From contig JANBPK010000704.1 in the NCBI GenBank assembly GCA_027579435.1, positions 124,001-188,000 of the forward strand: a stretch of DNA of 64,000 nucleotides, written 5' to 3'. The stretch comes from Candolleomyces eurysporus (lineage: Eukaryota > Basidiomycota > Agaricomycetes > Agaricales > Psathyrellaceae). The position numbers and the translations under genes are program-made. Below are positions 34,560-45,873 of this stretch, piece by piece. The stretch's first letter is position 1. Every line of letters begins with the position of its first letter. The notes below the pieces were generated by a model. The model ran no database searches. It saw only the letters and a program-made list of their open reading frames with translations, and had not been told where the DNA came from.

Positions 34560-35701
34560 TGCCCCAAGATGGCTAAGCTGCCCTATGGCTGCGGAGAGAT
34601 GCTCAGACAATCCAACTTTGTCTAGTTCAAAATGACCCAACTTCAACGTTGCTGGCTTCTACTTCGGGGCAGGCAGTGTACTCCATCTCTACCGTGGTGC
34701 AAAGACCAGCTCCGAAAATCATTCAGCACAAGTCTGCAAACGCTGTTCCTCACCTTTCGCCGCACACAAAACAGCGACCGCTGATGCGTTCACATTCATT
34801 GCCATCGCTCAAAATACGCACCAGTCGCGTCGTGTCCCTGAATCCACAACAACGATCATGCGAATGGACGACTTTGGTGTCTCGACTGGTCACGTCGAAA
34901 GCGCTATTGGAGTTATCAGGTCACTCGACTGCGATGGAGAAAAGAACTTCGACTTATGCCTGCATCAGCAGAATATCATTCTGGTACTCGACGTCACAAC
35001 CCTCTCCTTCGGACTGGAGCACCGAAAATTACTGGGGGCTATCTGCTGAGAGCTTTGGCTCGCCAGACGATCAGAGCAGGAGGAGGTCAGTAGTGCATAA
35101 GAAGTGAGCATCCATAGATTCTACCTTGGCTCATAAGCTGTTATCAATTTGCATCATCCCCACTAGATCTTGGGACTTTGTCGGACCTGACAAGGAGCAT
35201 TATATGTGGCAACTGAACAAGCATTCTCCTGCAGTACGCTCGTCTCATTATTTTTATCTGCCCGAAAGCCGATTTTCGCCAGTTTTTCCGGGTCGATAAA
35301 TCGCAAGCAACTCCGATTGCCCGCTTCCGCCGACCAAAGCTAGGAATCGTCTCTCGTCTCGAAAAGCATTCCTCGACATTCTCCCAGCTGGACAGGAGAT
35401 CATGGATTTGGTGGTCGTAACTTTCACGGCTTTCATGAAGCATCGCGTGCTTCCTGGCGAAATTGCTGGAGAGCACGCCTCATTCGTCACAGAAATCAGG
35501 GACAATTCTGACCCAATTGTTGACGGCGTGGATTCGCAAAGTGCTCCGTCAGCACCACCAACACCACCTCCTGAGTTGGCTCTTCCCCTTCCTCGCTTTC
35601 GTATGGCTGCAGCGGTTGCGAGGAAATGCACCCCGACTTTGCCGCCTGCTGCCATCGGTTTCCCTCCATTCGCGGTGCATTTAAAAATCCGACCGGTCTG
35701 A
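34560..35701 (+). pseudogene. DUF6593-like gene, broken
   Basis: Resembles basidiomycete DUF6593 proteins (function unknown). Visible parts: NDPTSTLLASTSGQAVYSI near 34630-34690, a probable middle exon (DFVGPDKEHYMWQLNKHSPA, 35170-35228), then after a likely intron FFRVDKSQATPIARFRRPKLGI (35272 on) and, in another frame, AFLDILPAGQEIMDLVVVTF (35370-35425), the usual family ending. The change of frame at about 35365-35370 (AAAAGCATTCC) equals one missing base. A Pro-rich tail (PPTPPPELALPLP) follows. Upstream joins are uncertain. Present only in unit B. Confidence 0.5.
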
Positions 35702-36048
35702 CCCATTACCACTCGGAATATGGAGGGTGTTTTATTGGATAGGAGGTCGAATTGGATAGCGAAGGTATTTATGTTTGTGATCGTGCTGAAGTGCGGGGAA
35801 CTACTGGCTCGAGAAGCTTTCTCGAAATCTTTGCTTGTCTCTAGGCTGTACCATTATTCTGCAAATCTTCGATTTCAGAACAGGCTGTTCAACGAATACT
35901 CTCCCGTGGTCAAGAATGTGTTTGAAGAGTTAAGAATATACGTCTCATTTCCACTCCTCCCTCCGGAAAGAGCTCGGGAGACACTTGTCAAATAGAATAG
36001 CGAGCAAGGAAGTATGGGTAATCAGACGAGAGCTCAGGATCGTGCTTA
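35702..36048. other. Spacer, nothing recognised
   Basis: Between the DUF6593-like remnant and the second 650-base repeat. A 91-codon plus-strand ORF (35720-35995) has no family features and no splice context; not called. Confidence 0.35.
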
Positions 36049-36700
36049 CAGCTCTTCAACCCAACCACGATGTCCAACCCCTTCGCCCCATCCTCTTGTC
36101 TCTCAAAACTCCCGCCTCAAAGCCCTGGCACCTGGTCGTATCGCCTGACCCAAACTCCGCTGCAGGATGGAAAGTGCGTCGCTTCTCGCAGGTCCCCATC
36201 CACCGGCTAATTACGATGAAATTTTAGCGCATTTCGTCGGAAGGCAAACGAGAGTACAATTTGAGGTTGGATAGCAACTTTAGTCTGGACGATTATTGCG
36301 ATGCGAATCCAACTTTCGGGTAAGCTCACATCCTCCTTATCGAAATCTTAGCGCACCGGAATGTTGATAACCTTTTGCTTTTCGCAAGTTCGCCGGCAAT
36401 ATGTAATAGACGCCCGAGAAGCTCCTGTCTGGAAGCCCATCTCTACTAGTAGGTTGCCATATAAGTTACACCAGCGCTCCCGCCTGACATCTCGCCATTA
36501 ATTAATTAAACGACCACTGAATGGATTCAACCGCTAAGCGCTAAAGCTCGGATGGTTTGAGCGTTCAAGCTCAAGATGTGAGTCAACAAGATCGAAAGCT
36601 ACCTGGCTGAGGTTGCTTCGTTCCTTAAGGAGGTCCCCGGCGAATAGAGTAGAATTCCCTTGCAGCTGACCCCTTTTGTTGCCTCTGTAAAGCATAGTAC
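36049..36700. repeat. 650-base repeat, copy 2
   Basis: Partner of 29283-29960, with the same order of landmarks and scattered point differences. It leads directly into the smallest protease fragment, just as copy 1 leads into the long fragment, so the repeat and the protease piece were copied together. Confidence 0.6.
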
Positions 36701-36935
36701 GCGATGCGTCAACAGCTGAACGGTGCGATTGTGGAGGTCACTCTAATACTCGAGCCTGGGGATCCCGTCCAATTTCTATGGTACAGGCACTTGCTCGGGA
36801 AAGCAATATGGGAAGCCGAAGCCGAGGCTCGTTCAAAGACCACGGCCCCGTAGCAATGCTACCTTTACCTACCTTATTCTCGCTTTCGTGCTGTTATTAC
36901 TTTGCTTCTCATAGCTATACGCTCTTCCATAGAGA
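36701..36935 (+). pseudogene. SUMO protease 3' fragment (remnant), unit C
   Basis: Begins like unit B (GATGCGTCAACAGCTGAACG, GTGGAGGTCACTCTAATACT) and matches protease exon 9 for about 100 bases (CCGTCCAATTTCTATGGTAC, AAGCAATATGGGAAGCC), then jumps at about 36850 straight into the shared 3' flank (ACCTACCTTATTCTCGCTTT). An internal deletion of roughly 700 bases relative to unit B explains this. Confidence 0.65.
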
Positions 36936-37192
36936 TGGGAGACAGATCCCATGCGCTACAACTCAAATAAATCAATCACGAGGTGAATATCTAGAATAAA
37001 GATCACATATGCATAGGTATACGATCTACGATAAATACAACATAAGTATATGAGAAATACAACATAGGCATGCAATGAATACAACATACAACATGGGCAT
37101 ACAATAAATACATTTTAAGTGATGTGGAAATGCGAAAGCTTGTACCGTCGTAATGTGCAACGGCTCACTTGACAATCAGAAAAGCTAGCCAC
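36936..37192. other. AT-rich spacer with AATACAACAT repeats
   Basis: Several imperfect copies of AATACAACATA at about 37035-37115. No gene. Confidence 0.5.
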
Positions 37193-38065
37193 TTACCCAC
37201 GACAAAAGATTTGCTTTAACCTCTTCCATCCGGATCTTTGGGCCTTGTCCGCCTTCGCGACTTTCTTGAACATCGGAGAGTCCAGAACCTTCTCCAGGTC
37301 CTGTTGCAGGTCGGCAACAAGCAAAGGATCGGATTCAACGAGCGTGTTGAGGATTGCCCATGCTGAGTCTTTGGTATTCTGGTGCCGTCCCGTCTTTGCC
37401 CCCTTCTCCAACAACTTCTTCCAGAACTGATCCTTTAACTTGCTTTCTCGCGCCTCGAAATCCTGCCCAGGAGACTGTCGATCCCATTTGGTGGTAACCA
37501 GCATGAAGTGTTCCACAGATTCGGAATCTAGAAACTCTACCACGGGCCAGGGTCTTGTGTTACATCGGTCCTGTTCGATGGAGTGGAGGTAGAGAATGCC
37601 ACCAAATTTAGCGTCACTCGCATAACTGTAGAAAAAGTCAGCCATGTTCATAGTTTGCACACAAGGGGCTTTTACTGGGCCGTTATCCAATCCAGGAGAT
37701 TTCGTAACCATGCTAGGTCGGTGGGGGAATAGGTCCCAAGTATTTCAGGAGTGTCGACAAGGATCAGCTTTGACTTGGGGTCGTCGTCTTGTATTGCGGG
37801 ATTTTTCAGAGCGTGATGTCGAATCGTCTTGTCATCGTTTGTGAGCTCATGGCGCACCACAGCAACTTTTTCCCCCGCGGCCGTGTTGATAAACTGAGGG
37901 CTGATAATTAGCTTTGGCTCTAGAAGATCCATCATAATACGTACCTGACTCTTGCCTACACCTGCCTCTCCTACTATCCTTTATATCCGGCAAGTTTCGT
38001 CAGTAGCCAGAGCTTTCCTTTCCACGAGACACTTACAAGACTACGGTTGGACTTGGAGAGGGCAT
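37193..38065 (-). CDS. P-loop GTPase, AIG1-like, copy C (G3 motif altered)
   Basis: Third and most divergent copy of the GTPase gene. Start MPSPSPTVVL at 38065 joins in phase to GEAGVGKSQ (G1), then FINTAAGEKV, and TTKWD (G4) in the last exon. The G3 motif, VDTPGLDD in copies A and B, reads VDTPEILG here, replacing the DxxG glycine that senses the gamma-phosphate. The frame is open, so the protein may be made, but nucleotide cycling is doubtful. The C-terminus (GWKRLKQIFCRG) keeps the basic character. Confidence 0.65.
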
Positions 38066-38468
38066 TTCCGACAAGTGCTAAGAATGGGACGATAAGGGCT
38101 AAGAATGGGAGGCAAATAGAAATAGAAGCGTCGCCGTTACTCTTTGGGACAGGGAGGTCTCAATCCGGCCACGCGTCGCCTGAAATCGGATTCAATGACG
38201 TCAAAGACCCTGTGATCGATTATCCGATCGAGGACCCTATATTAGGGTTTCGTGAATTTCTTTGAGCGTCCGAATGCTCGGTGCCTCTATTTGGAGATGT
38301 AGCATTCTCTTACCGCCTGAGTTCGACGAGTTTTGTTGCCTCTGTCGAGCAATGTGCCTCAAGACGGCAGTCGAAGACGGAAACAAACGACATGATCATA
38401 GGGGGGCATCTCTGCTACAAGTTTATTTACCCCTGCATTCATATCCTCCAAGACCCCCTCCCGTGCTC
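38066..38468. other. Interg. region at the right edge of the duplicated block
   Basis: About 400 bases with a short direct repeat (GCTAAGAATGGGA twice, 38087-38112). No gene seen; marks the boundary back to single-copy sequence. Confidence 0.45.
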
Positions 38469-41093
38469 TCAAGCCGTCTGTACAAGACCCAGCGGCTTAC
38501 TAGACTGACCAGCAGTCCCACCCGAGTGTCCATTCGACCCATCGGGACCGGAGGCTGAGGCGTCGGACTCTCCAGGAGGGACCAGCCTAACCTTCACCTT
38601 CTGCGCATGCTTCAAAAAGTCTGCGTCATCTGCGTTATACACAGGGAACGGATCTTTAAAAGCCCCAGCAGACGATGCCGCCATAATGTGCAACATGTCC
38701 CCTGGGTCAAAGTATTCGAGCTGAGCCCGCTGTCCCGTGCCTTCTTGACCTTTGTTCTTGCTACGAGCCCGGATGATGCTCGTCACGACGATAAGGATAG
38801 AGAAGAGTGAGATGAAGGTGGGGGAGAGGAGGGCAAGCGGTGCGGTTGCCGATTGGTGGTGCCATCCGATGTTTTCCGTTGTGTAAGTTCCAGAGGTGAA
38901 AGCGCGGAATCGCTCAGGAATAGTGTTCCCAGAAACGTAGAGAGAGTTGTTGGTTTGGGTGTACGTCGTTCGGACGATCTGCAGGAAATCGTCTCTCAGT
39001 CTCTATCTTGTCACCAATGTTTCGGGGGAACACATACCGTTGCTGCAACCTCGAAACTCCCTCGGAAATGGTTTTCCTAGACAGCAGAGAAGACGGTCAG
39101 GAGGGGGATGTCAGGCAGCGGACGCGCTAAACACATACCAGAATTTCATTCAACTCTCTCCTCCCATCCACATCGTCCAAAAAGGACACCACTGAATTAC
39201 CAAGGGTGTTACGCTCGGTCAACTGACTAGCAATCAAGACGTCGTCTATCAGGCTTTTCTGAGCAGTAGGATTTAGCGACATATCCGTCACTTCCAACGG
39301 GTCCATCACTTCGATACGATCTAAATGTCCAGATACATCAGTTGAGAACTGAGAATAGTGAACATTGACTCGAGTGATTTGGGGTTTCAGAGTGCAGACG
39401 GTGGTAGGAATGGAAGCGTAGAGACCAGATCCCTGCAGGATATATTCTAGAGCAAGAATAAATGCACGATCGAGTTAAGTTTCATTCTTTATTCAGAAAG
39501 AGCTGGAGACCTACGAAAGAGAGGCTCGCCAGGGTTTTCGCAAGAAGCGATGTACACAGCGTTGGGTACTCCCAACGGATGAGGGGACGAACGCAGAAGG
39601 TAGACTGAAAGCGAAGACCTTTCTCAGAACCGAAGATCAAGTTGATAAAAGGTTACAACGACCTACTGAAAGGATGTTGATCAGCTGCACCGCATTCAGT
39701 CCTACCCCTCGCCTGCCTATACGTTGTCGTATCTCCTGCAGTCCCAATCGCGATCTCCGACCCAAGAGGGGATTCAACTATAAACGCCGGAGTGGTAGTC
39801 CCATTTAACGCGCGCTGTTCGCATTTAACCTCTGCAGTCATTCCCTGCTGAGTAATCGTGAAGTTGGTACTAAATCCCCGTGGACTGACGATCTGTTTCT
39901 CGAGCCGGAAGTTGACAGGAAGATCGTGAGTGAGGTTGGCCAAGGAAATCTGCGAATTGAGGAGTGCGCCCATAATACTGGGAATGAGTCTCAGGTTTGC
40001 TGGGGATATCCCGCCTGTCAGTGCAGTCAGTGTCTAGCGGCGCTCACTTCGCATACTCGTGGAGAATCCTCACCTGTCCCGTTGACAAACGTGAAACCGT
40101 TGAAATCATCTGGGCTTGGTCGTCCAAACTTGCCATCAACGGCTGAGTGACCGCTATTCAAGAGCAAGGTTCCAACAGCCACCGGAAGGTCTAGGTAAGT
40201 GGTTTGCGTCTAAATTAGACCCAAAGTTCATTGAAAGAGTAAATAGTTCCGACCTGTTCCCTCGTCCGTATCCAAATCAAAAGCTTCATTCGTCGCCCGC
40301 AGGACTTCCTCCTTCGAGAAATCCAGCTCGGAGCCGGTCATAGAGGTCTCGATGAGGATACTTCGCGGTGTCAGCAATGTGGACCACCTGTTAATCACAA
40401 TCATCAAACACTCAGCTGCAAGCCAATAATCAGAAAATGCAACATGAACTTACGCAGCGGTTTGCAGCGCCAGCGCTACAATCGAAATCAGACCCGCCAG
40501 GGTCCACTTTAACCTCCTAACATTCAGAATGGGCGATTTCGACGCGATCTTGACCGCGGTGTGGATCGTGAACAACGAGAGAGGCTCCGAGAGGGAGAGA
40601 CTGAGGGCATAGCGGATTGCACGAGCGTACAAACTGTAAAAAAAAAAGACGACGACATAGTTTTTTGTAAGCAAAATGCCAACGGCAGGAGGGAGCATCA
40701 GACTCACTAGCCACTCGTAAGAGCGAGAATCGTAGAAAACACCGTCACGATCAACGTCACTAACGTCGGCTTGTTCTTTGTGAATATCGCTGTACTTTCG
40801 GGTAGTGACACAGGCCTGCTGGAAGTCACAATATAAAAAGTCCACCCTCCAAAGAGTAGAACGAGTTGGCCGAGGATGATGATGATCGGCAGGTAATTGT
40901 AGGGTCGAAGTATCCATGGCTTCGACAGAGGGGAGGGCTCGTCCTGCTTCGCCTTTTCACTGAAAGAAATGAAATGTTAGCATAGGAAAAGGTTGACTTA
41001 TCCGGAGGGAGGGACGTACAGTGATGAAGGTTTGTTAGGGTGATTGTGCTCATCCATGGAAGTATGGGGGTCGTCTCGAACTTCGTCAGTCAT
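38469..41093 (-). CDS. Multi-pass membrane protein of unknown function
   Basis: Unrecognised. Ten exons on the minus strand: 41020-41093, 40708-40959, 40454-40633, 40254-40387, 40074-40190, 39667-40014, 39515-39604, 39139-39446, 39038-39076, 38469-38978; 683 aa, all phases agree. The N-terminus is short and hydrophilic. Predicted transmembrane segments: NYLPIIIILGQLVLLFGGWTF, TLIVTVFSTILALTSG and WTLAGLISIVALALQTA, then a long region with N-glycosylation sequons (NLTHD, NFTITQ) likely outside the cytosol, and a final segment APLALLSPTFISLFSILIVV before a Ser/Gly-rich tail. Such a layout occurs in many agaricomycete hypothetical proteins with a large ectodomain between TM3 and TM4. Confidence 0.7.
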
Positions 41094-41752
41094 GGTTCAG
41101 ACTCTGGGGGGTCTCAGTCGAGGGGATTGGGGCCACCTCATAAATCATTTTCATTTTTTGTACCAGCTGCCTTGCCCTGTCCTGCCCTTGAAGGAACGAT
41201 GGGAGCAGTTGTCAACGACACGCTGCTACAACATGGCGGCGCCTTGGTACGGCTGAAAGGCCAACACCGGTTAAATTACCAGATACTCTCTATGGTATAG
41301 GCGAGGGGTGGATCAAATCAAAACACTGACGCTCGGAATGAAAGGAGGGTAAATTACCTCAATTATATCGGGTCCTTAACTCTGGATAAAAAGTGCGCAA
41401 TGGCCAGCTCTAGACCTGTGCTTGTGGTTTAATAGTCAGCAAGGCCAACCATTCCATTTGCCAACGAGTTTTCAATTTCGGATTTGGGGTGAATCTCCTC
41501 CGTCTTCTTCAAGGCTTCTTCCGTGGCGCTTTCTCAGCGCTGAGCACCACTTGACGGCGAAGCTTTGGAGGTTTGATCGCTGATGACATGACCGACGGAC
41601 ACACAAAGCTCGCGGGAGCTGATTTGGTGTGGCTGACAAACCCCTCATTTGGTGAAAAATGGCCTTAGCGCTGGAAACTCGGATGTCAGATGCATGGGTG
41701 CAATGGGAACGCAGGTAGATAAGAGCTACCTCCCACACTCTACACAAAGGCA
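41094..41752. promoter_or_regulatory. Divergent promoter region between membrane protein and SDR genes
   Basis: Separates two start codons by about 660 bases. No other gene seen; a 135-codon stretch of open frames here has no features. Confidence 0.35.
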
Positions 41753-42869
41753 ATGGCTTCCTATCGTCCAAGCGCTAATTTTGACCTCTCTGGCCGCATT
41801 GCAGTCGTTACGGGANGGGGGGACTGGTATCGGATTGATGATCGCCACCGGGCTGGCTGCGAGCGGGGCAAAAGTTTATATTACAGGTCGCCGATTGGAG
41901 GTCCTGCAGAAAGTTGCGGGGGAATGGGACAGGCAGATTGGTGGAGAGATTGTTCCGTGAGTTTAATGGGCCTGCCAAGAGTATGCATAAGGCTAACTTA
42001 GAATGACACCCATCTTATTTGAAGGTTGCAAATGGATGTGACGAAGAAGGAGAGCATCCTTGCTGCTCGAGATTTCATCAAGGAGAAGGAAGGGAAGCTG
42101 CATATTCTGGTTAACAAGTCTGTGGATCTCTTGAATACAAGTTGAAGCAACACTCACAATCAAATGTAGTGCTGGACAAGTCGGTCCTGTTTCTTCATTC
42201 CTGGAGAACCCAAATGCGCCTGAGAGAAAGGACGCCGAAACGCTTGGACAGGCGATTTTCGATAACGAGAGTTTCGAGACGTGGTCGGATTTATACCAAA
42301 TCAACGTCTTCTCTATCTTTTTCGCCAGCACGGCTTTTCTCGGGCTTCTCGCAAAGGGCTCTGAGGACTCTGAGGGCTACTGGTCAACCATAGTGAACAT
42401 CACAAGCATTAGCGGCGTTGTTAAGCTCGCCCAAAATCACGTAGGTTGACTCACCTCTCGTAACGAAGTTTATTGACAGATCCCTGGAACACATTTAGTT
42501 CTGTTACAACAGCTCGAAAGCCGCTGCCGGGCACCTCACCAAGCTGCTTTCCACTGAGCTCCTCCTGAAGAAGATTCCGGTTCGCGTCAATGCCGTTTCT
42601 CCCGGTGTCTATGAGTCCGAAATGACCCACCATACCATCAAACCGGATGAAGTGGACAGGGTTGGGAAAGGTGTCTCCCCAGTACCTGCTAAGAGACCTG
42701 GACTGTATGTGTTTTTCGGGCGATCACGAGCTGATATGAGCTGATTTGTTCTCCACGCAGGGGTGAGGAAGTCGCTGGGACCGTTGTGTATCTCGCCTCC
42801 CGAGCCGGTGGCTACACCCATGGGCAAGAAATAGTTGTTGACGGGGGATATGTTGCGGTCAACCCTTGA
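41753..42869 (+). CDS. Short-chain dehydrogenase/reductase (SDR)
   Basis: Classical SDR oxidoreductase, substrate unknown. Exons: 41753-41956, 42025-42117, 42170-42440, 42499-42704, 42761-42869; 293 aa if the 'n' at 41816 is dropped. Motifs: TGGGTGIG (cofactor loop), the NNAG motif spanning intron 2 (LVNN|AGQVG), NITSISG (catalytic Ser) and YNSSKAA (catalytic Tyr-Lys), ending DGGYVAVNP. An Arg pair after beta-2 (TGRR) favours NADP(H). With the 'n' counted the frame breaks just inside the cofactor loop; without it the motif is perfect. The N-terminus [14 protein letters not shown] is typical of fungal SDRs. Confidence 0.88.
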
Positions 42870-43410
42870 ACGGTGCTGTATTAGGATCTGAAGATGGAAA
42901 TCAAATGGTGTATTTGTGATGCCCCGGTCTCATTTGCCCAAAGGAAGCCGAGGGCGGGGAAAACTGCTTCCGCGTCCCGCGATCATAGCGATCAACAACG
43001 TTTTACGCGCGTCGCGTCGCGTCCGAGAGGCCAAAGCGTGTCTGTAGGCTGGCTCATGGGTTGTGGGGCCATATGCCCCTGGACGGTGCTCTCGGACTTT
43101 TTCTGNAATTCATCTCCTGAGGCACCGCGATCAGCTATGATCATGCATGAAAAACGCGTGTGGTAACGGTGTCGTACTAGGCTATCGATGTGGAATTTCC
43201 CTCGAGGCCCTGCCGTGAAACACAAACGCACAGGCTTCTCTCAACAGCGCTCATCGGAGAAATTGAGAGGAAAAGCTGTGGACGTAGCCGTAAACGGCGT
43301 AAAGCACGTTGATCTGTTGGAGACGCGTGGGAAAAGGTTGGTTGGGCACCGAGGAAGCCAGATTTGGCGTCGGACAATTCACGCGTCAATTGGATTCTCT
43401 GACGTCCCCC
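42870..43410. other. Intergenic region upstream of KRE6/SKN1 gene
   Basis: Presumed SDR terminator and promoter of the glucan gene. One 'n' at 43106. No gene seen. Confidence 0.35.
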
Positions 43411-45873
43411 ATGTCCTCCCGTCCTTCTCGTCGCCAGGTCTNGGTCCGCCCCTCCCCCGCCTCAAGAATATGCCTCTGTGCCCCTAGCGAGNTCCACCAC
43501 GGGCCAGCTCGTCCCAGGGCCACGCATCCAGCCAGGGTCACTACTACATCTCGCAGGTTGGCGGTCCACGGCCTGTTCGCAGTCGATCCCATTCAGCGGA
43601 TAGGAGCAGCAGCCAGCACCATGGCAGCGTTCAGTATCATACCAGCAGTCACAACCATGGCAGCCGACAAACGCACCGCAGAACCTCGGGGAGGACTGCG
43701 GTNGCCCAAGGCGTCGCCAGTGGCCAGATTGGTTCAAGCTATGGGCCGTATTCAGTGAGCTCATTCGTTTGCGCGCAAGAAATGGTGTCTGACCTCGCAA
43801 TTTTAGTACGCTCCCCCTCAGGGGAGGAATGTAGGGGTGTATGGTAACCCCAGATTCAGCTCCTCCGTCGAATCATCGTCCAATGAACACACCTCCAATA
43901 CTCACAATACTCAAACCCCACTGCAGCCACCTCCACGAACGACAACTGTGCCCCAGTATATGTGGGACAAGGAGCCTGATCTAGACGACGCCCTACACAA
44001 CCCCGATCCACGCAACGATGACAGCTGTACACCTTTCTCGTGGAGAGGCTGGGTCAACGCATCTGCGCTCATCCTGGTACTATTGGGGCTCTTGACCCTC
44101 TTTGTTGGATACCCCGCTTTCTTCTTTACGACCGAGGCGAGGCGCAAATTTAAGGGATATAATATTGGAGGGGTCAACGGCACAGGACAGATACCTGAAT
44201 TTCCACAACTGCCAAGGCTCGTCGACCCTGATACACCTAGGGAGGTCTACACTCGGACAGGAAATGATGGGAAGCGGTACGATTTGGTCTTCAGCGACGA
44301 GTTCAATAGGGATGGGCGCACGTTTTGGCCCGGGGATGATCCCTTCTGGGAGGCAGTCGACTATCATTATTGGTAAGTTGCCATGCGCTCCGCTTCTCGA
44401 CTCAGCTGATGTCTTGCAGGCCGACTAACGACTGGGAGTGGTATGACCCTCAAGTAAGTCCTCTCTCCCTCCTTCTCCTTCCCGAACGATTTCATTAAAT
44501 TTGCTAGGCTGTCACGACCCAAAATGGAAGTATGGTGATTACCATGGAACAAAGGATTTACAAGGACCTCAATTTCGTGAGCGGTAAATCCGAAAAAAAT
44601 CGTTTTTAGCGAAGACCATGCTTATTTGAACCCTAGGCATGGTGCAAACGTGGAATAAGCTTTGCTTTACTACTGGTTATATCGAAGTTGCCATCAGTTT
44701 GCCCTTGAGTCCGAGACACTTCGGTCTTTGGCCAGGTGCGTGGTATGCTGGTCTCTGCTCTCGAGGTGACTCACTCACATCGTCGCTAGGTGCTTGGACT
44801 TTGGGAAATCTGGTAAGCTGCTTCGCTGCACGTGGATAAGTACTGAAGCTCATTCATTCATTCGATCATAGGGCCGTGCTGGGTATGGTGCGACAACGGA
44901 AGGCATGTGGCCATACACCTACGACACTTGCGATCTGGGAACGTTCCCTCTGCAAACGGGCCTCGATGGAAGCCCTGGACCTAGTGTGCTGCGATATCAA
45001 GACGGCCCACTGAGCTCTTTGCCAGGACAACGCCTCTCGTCATGTAGTTGCCCTGGCTCTGACCATCCTGGGCCACGTCACGACGTTGGCAGAGGTGCTG
45101 TGGAAGTCGACATTATCGAAGCTGAAATCGATAGGGACAGGTGGGTTGGAGGAGTGTCCCAGAGTTTCCAGGTCGCGCCCTTCAATGCCCGGTGGACGTC
45201 GGATGAAACCGAGCCTGCAACGACGATATACAATCATAGCATCACGAAGATTAACAGTTACAGAGGAGGTCCCTTTCAGCAAGCAGTATCCGCAGTCACC
45301 GACGTGGAGCCGACCGACTACAATGGAACCTCGTTTGCGGTTTATGGTTACGAACTCTGGTCGAACCCTAATAGACGCGAGGAAGGTTATATCACTTGGT
45401 ATAGTGGAGGGAAACCTGCTTGGACTGCGACCGCTGCTACGGTGGCGGCTGATCCTGTAGCGAGCATTGGCCCACGTCTTATTTCGGAGGAGCCCATGGT
45501 AAGCATTGATAACACTAATTATTACTTCCTCGCTGACGCTGCTTTATAGTATGTCATCCTGAATCTCGGCATAGCACCCAATTTCCAGCAGCCCGATCTA
45601 AAGAACCTCGTCTTCCCTGCCAAGATGTATATCGACTATGTACGGATATACCAGCAGCCTGGACTCCAAGATGGTCTTACCTGCGACCCACCGAACCGAC
45701 CAACTGCGAAATACATTAGCGAGTTAGTCATTTTAATTTTTTCATTGCTGCCGCCTGGGTCTGATCTATGGGTTTCCCTTAGGCACTTGAACGCCTACAT
45801 GAACTACAACCTTACCAACTGGACGGCGGCAGGATATACCTTCCCTCGAAACCGACTCTACGATGGCTGTTAA
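43411..45873 (+). CDS. Beta-1,6-glucan synthesis protein, KRE6/SKN1 family (GH16-like)
   Basis: Type II membrane protein of the secretory pathway needed for cell-wall beta-1,6-glucan. Exons: 43411-43754, 43807-44372, 44420-44453, 44508-44583, 44637-44735, 44790-44812, 44872-45498, 45550-45722, 45783-45873. A Ser/His-rich cytosolic N-terminus is followed by one transmembrane segment (VNASALILVLLGLLTLFVGY) and the SKN1 lumenal domain: YDLVFSDEFNRDGRTFWPGDDPFW, WPTNDWEWYDP, GYIEVAISLP, FGLWPGAWTLGNLGRAGYG, and the GH16 catalytic motif EVDIIEAE (ExDxxE). It ends NYNLTNWTAAGYTFP...YDGC. Removing 'n' at 43442 and 43492, and keeping that at 43703, gives one open first exon starting MSSRPSRRQV. Confidence 0.9.

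Larger units (their letters stand above)
24718..38065. repeat. Tandem segmental-duplication block (SUMO protease 3' end / GTPase / MKENK gene)
   Basis: Two nearly parallel units and a third partial one. Unit A runs from the 3' part of the protease gene (about 24718) to about 29950; unit B from about 29977 to 36700; unit C from about 36700 to 38065. Order in each full unit: long protease 3' segment, shared AT-rich 3' flank, GTPase gene (minus), short protease 3' segment, shared flank again, MKENK gene (minus), then a ~650-base repeat. Matching landmarks lie about 5.2-5.3 kb apart (GTPase stops 26115/31325; MKENK starts 28735/34078). Unit B is longer because about 1.5 kb with a DUF6593-like gene lies at 34530-36000. 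Intron-equivalent bases are kept in the copies, so the copying was at DNA level. Confidence 0.8.

Noticed and set aside
35254..35712. Minus-strand 152-codon ORF rich in Gly/Ala
   Set aside because: Antisense to the DUF6593-like remnant, whose plus-strand pieces match a known family pattern.
37020..37115. AATACAACATA repeats as a CRISPR-like or centromere-like array
   Set aside because: Only a few imperfect AT-rich copies with irregular spacing, ordinary simple sequence.
24718..38065. Transposon or retrotransposon as cause of the repeats
   Set aside because: No transposase, integrase or reverse-transcriptase ORF, no long terminal repeats or clear target-site duplications were seen, and introns are kept in the copies.
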